A DNA stretch of 5,850 nt. Origin: Alkalinema sp. CAN_BIN05. GTDB lineage: Bacteria; Cyanobacteriota; Cyanobacteriia; Leptolyngbyales; Leptolyngbyaceae. Below are positions 5,621 to 5,850 of the stretch, piece by piece (position 1 is the stretch's first letter; each line of letters begins with the position of its first letter). The translations under genes and the position numbers were made by a program. The notes beneath the pieces were generated by a model. It saw only the letters and a program-made list of their open reading frames with translations, was not told the origin of the DNA and searched no databases. Location of the stretch: the NCBI GenBank assembly GCA_026786325.1, contig JAJAYH010000104.1:1-5850 (forward strand), written 5' to 3'.

Positions 5621-5850
5621 ATGGTGCTAGATAGCCTCTTATCGTTGCAATTACTCGTCGCTTGGTCTGGAGAGGGACTCTCAGAGCCGAAACGTTTGAA
5701 TTGGTGGCGCACTGATTTAGTAGATGAGGGTGGTGGTGGTGATTTTCTTTTACGACTCTTGCCGAAGACTCACCAGTGGGCAGCGCTGTCAGCGGTTCGC
5801 CAAGCTGCTATCCAGGTCGATCGACAGATGAGGCTCGAAAGTTCTAATCC
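5621..5850 (+). CDS. brxE: BrxE-like protein of a type 6 BREX phage-defence system (N-terminal part)
   Basis: The frame runs open off the right edge and gives 76 residues. It begins MVLDSLLSLQLLVAWSGEG, then has NWWRTDLVDEGGGGDFLLRL at about 35-54 and LPKTHQWAALSAVRQAA at 55-71. I recognise this order (LxLQLxVAWxGE, WWRTDLVDExGGGD, LPRTHxWAxLxAVRxAA) as the N-terminus of BrxE, a protein of unknown biochemical function found, to my knowledge, at the head of type 6 BREX clusters ahead of brxA, brxB, brxC, pglX, pglZ, brxD and brxHI. The start is uncertain: ATG 5621 has no Shine-Dalgarno, an in-frame GTG lies at 5609, and AAGGA at 5584-5588 is too far from either for a standard fit. The partner genes lie outside the window, so the system is inferred from this fragment alone. 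Confidence 0.72.
   Translation, partial: MVLDSLLSLQLLVAWSGEGLSEPKRLNWWRTDLVDEGGGGDFLLRLLPKTHQWAALSAVRQAAIQVDRQMRLESSN

Overview
The window looks like a cyanobacterial chromosome. The palindrome CGATCG (core of the cyanobacterial HIP1 repeat) occurs about twenty times, the two siroheme genes read like cyanobacterial versions, and both the transposase and the small zinc-motif protein are of types I associate with cyanobacterial genomes. The genus cannot be named from the sequence.

The left half (positions 1-3044) is ordinary housekeeping DNA, all transcribed on the minus strand. In transcription order it holds a secreted SpoIID/LytB-domain protein (3044-1887), a sirohydrochlorin ferrochelatase SirB (1760-1026) and a uroporphyrinogen-III C-methyltransferase CobA (1045-251). 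SirB and CobA overlap by 20 bases. They catalyse the last and first steps of siroheme synthesis, the cofactor of nitrite and sulfite reductases; the middle step (precorrin-2 dehydrogenase) is not encoded here.

The middle (3333-4509) is an 1177-bp ISAs1-family insertion sequence. It has 19-bp terminal inverted repeats with one mismatch, but its transposase is split by a frameshift at a seven-A run and it has no visible target-site duplication. It is probably a dead copy, and one of its ends may mark a deletion or rearrangement.

To its right is a compact run of overlapping frames: the tail of a truncated ORF (to 4610), an ORF built of 41-residue repeats (4607-4933), and a 99-residue protein with a CGKxxCxC motif (4923-5222, DUF6788-like). 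The repeat ORF lies on a 123-bp tandem repeat. Each unit carries a Shine-Dalgarno-like sequence, an ATG and the same first codons (MSYK), inside an inverted repeat. The array therefore reiterates a translation-start region just before the start of the small zinc-motif gene.

The right end changes character. About 400 bp of AT-rich DNA with two short palindromes but no gene (5223-5620) leads into the first 76 codons of a plus-strand gene that resembles BrxE, which to my knowledge is the first gene of type 6 BREX phage-defence clusters. If so, the window stops at the entrance of a BREX-6 locus. The IS, repeat array and AT-rich leader would then be the junction between the core chromosome and a defence island. 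The BrxE call rests on remembered family resemblance, and the rest of the cluster lies outside the window.
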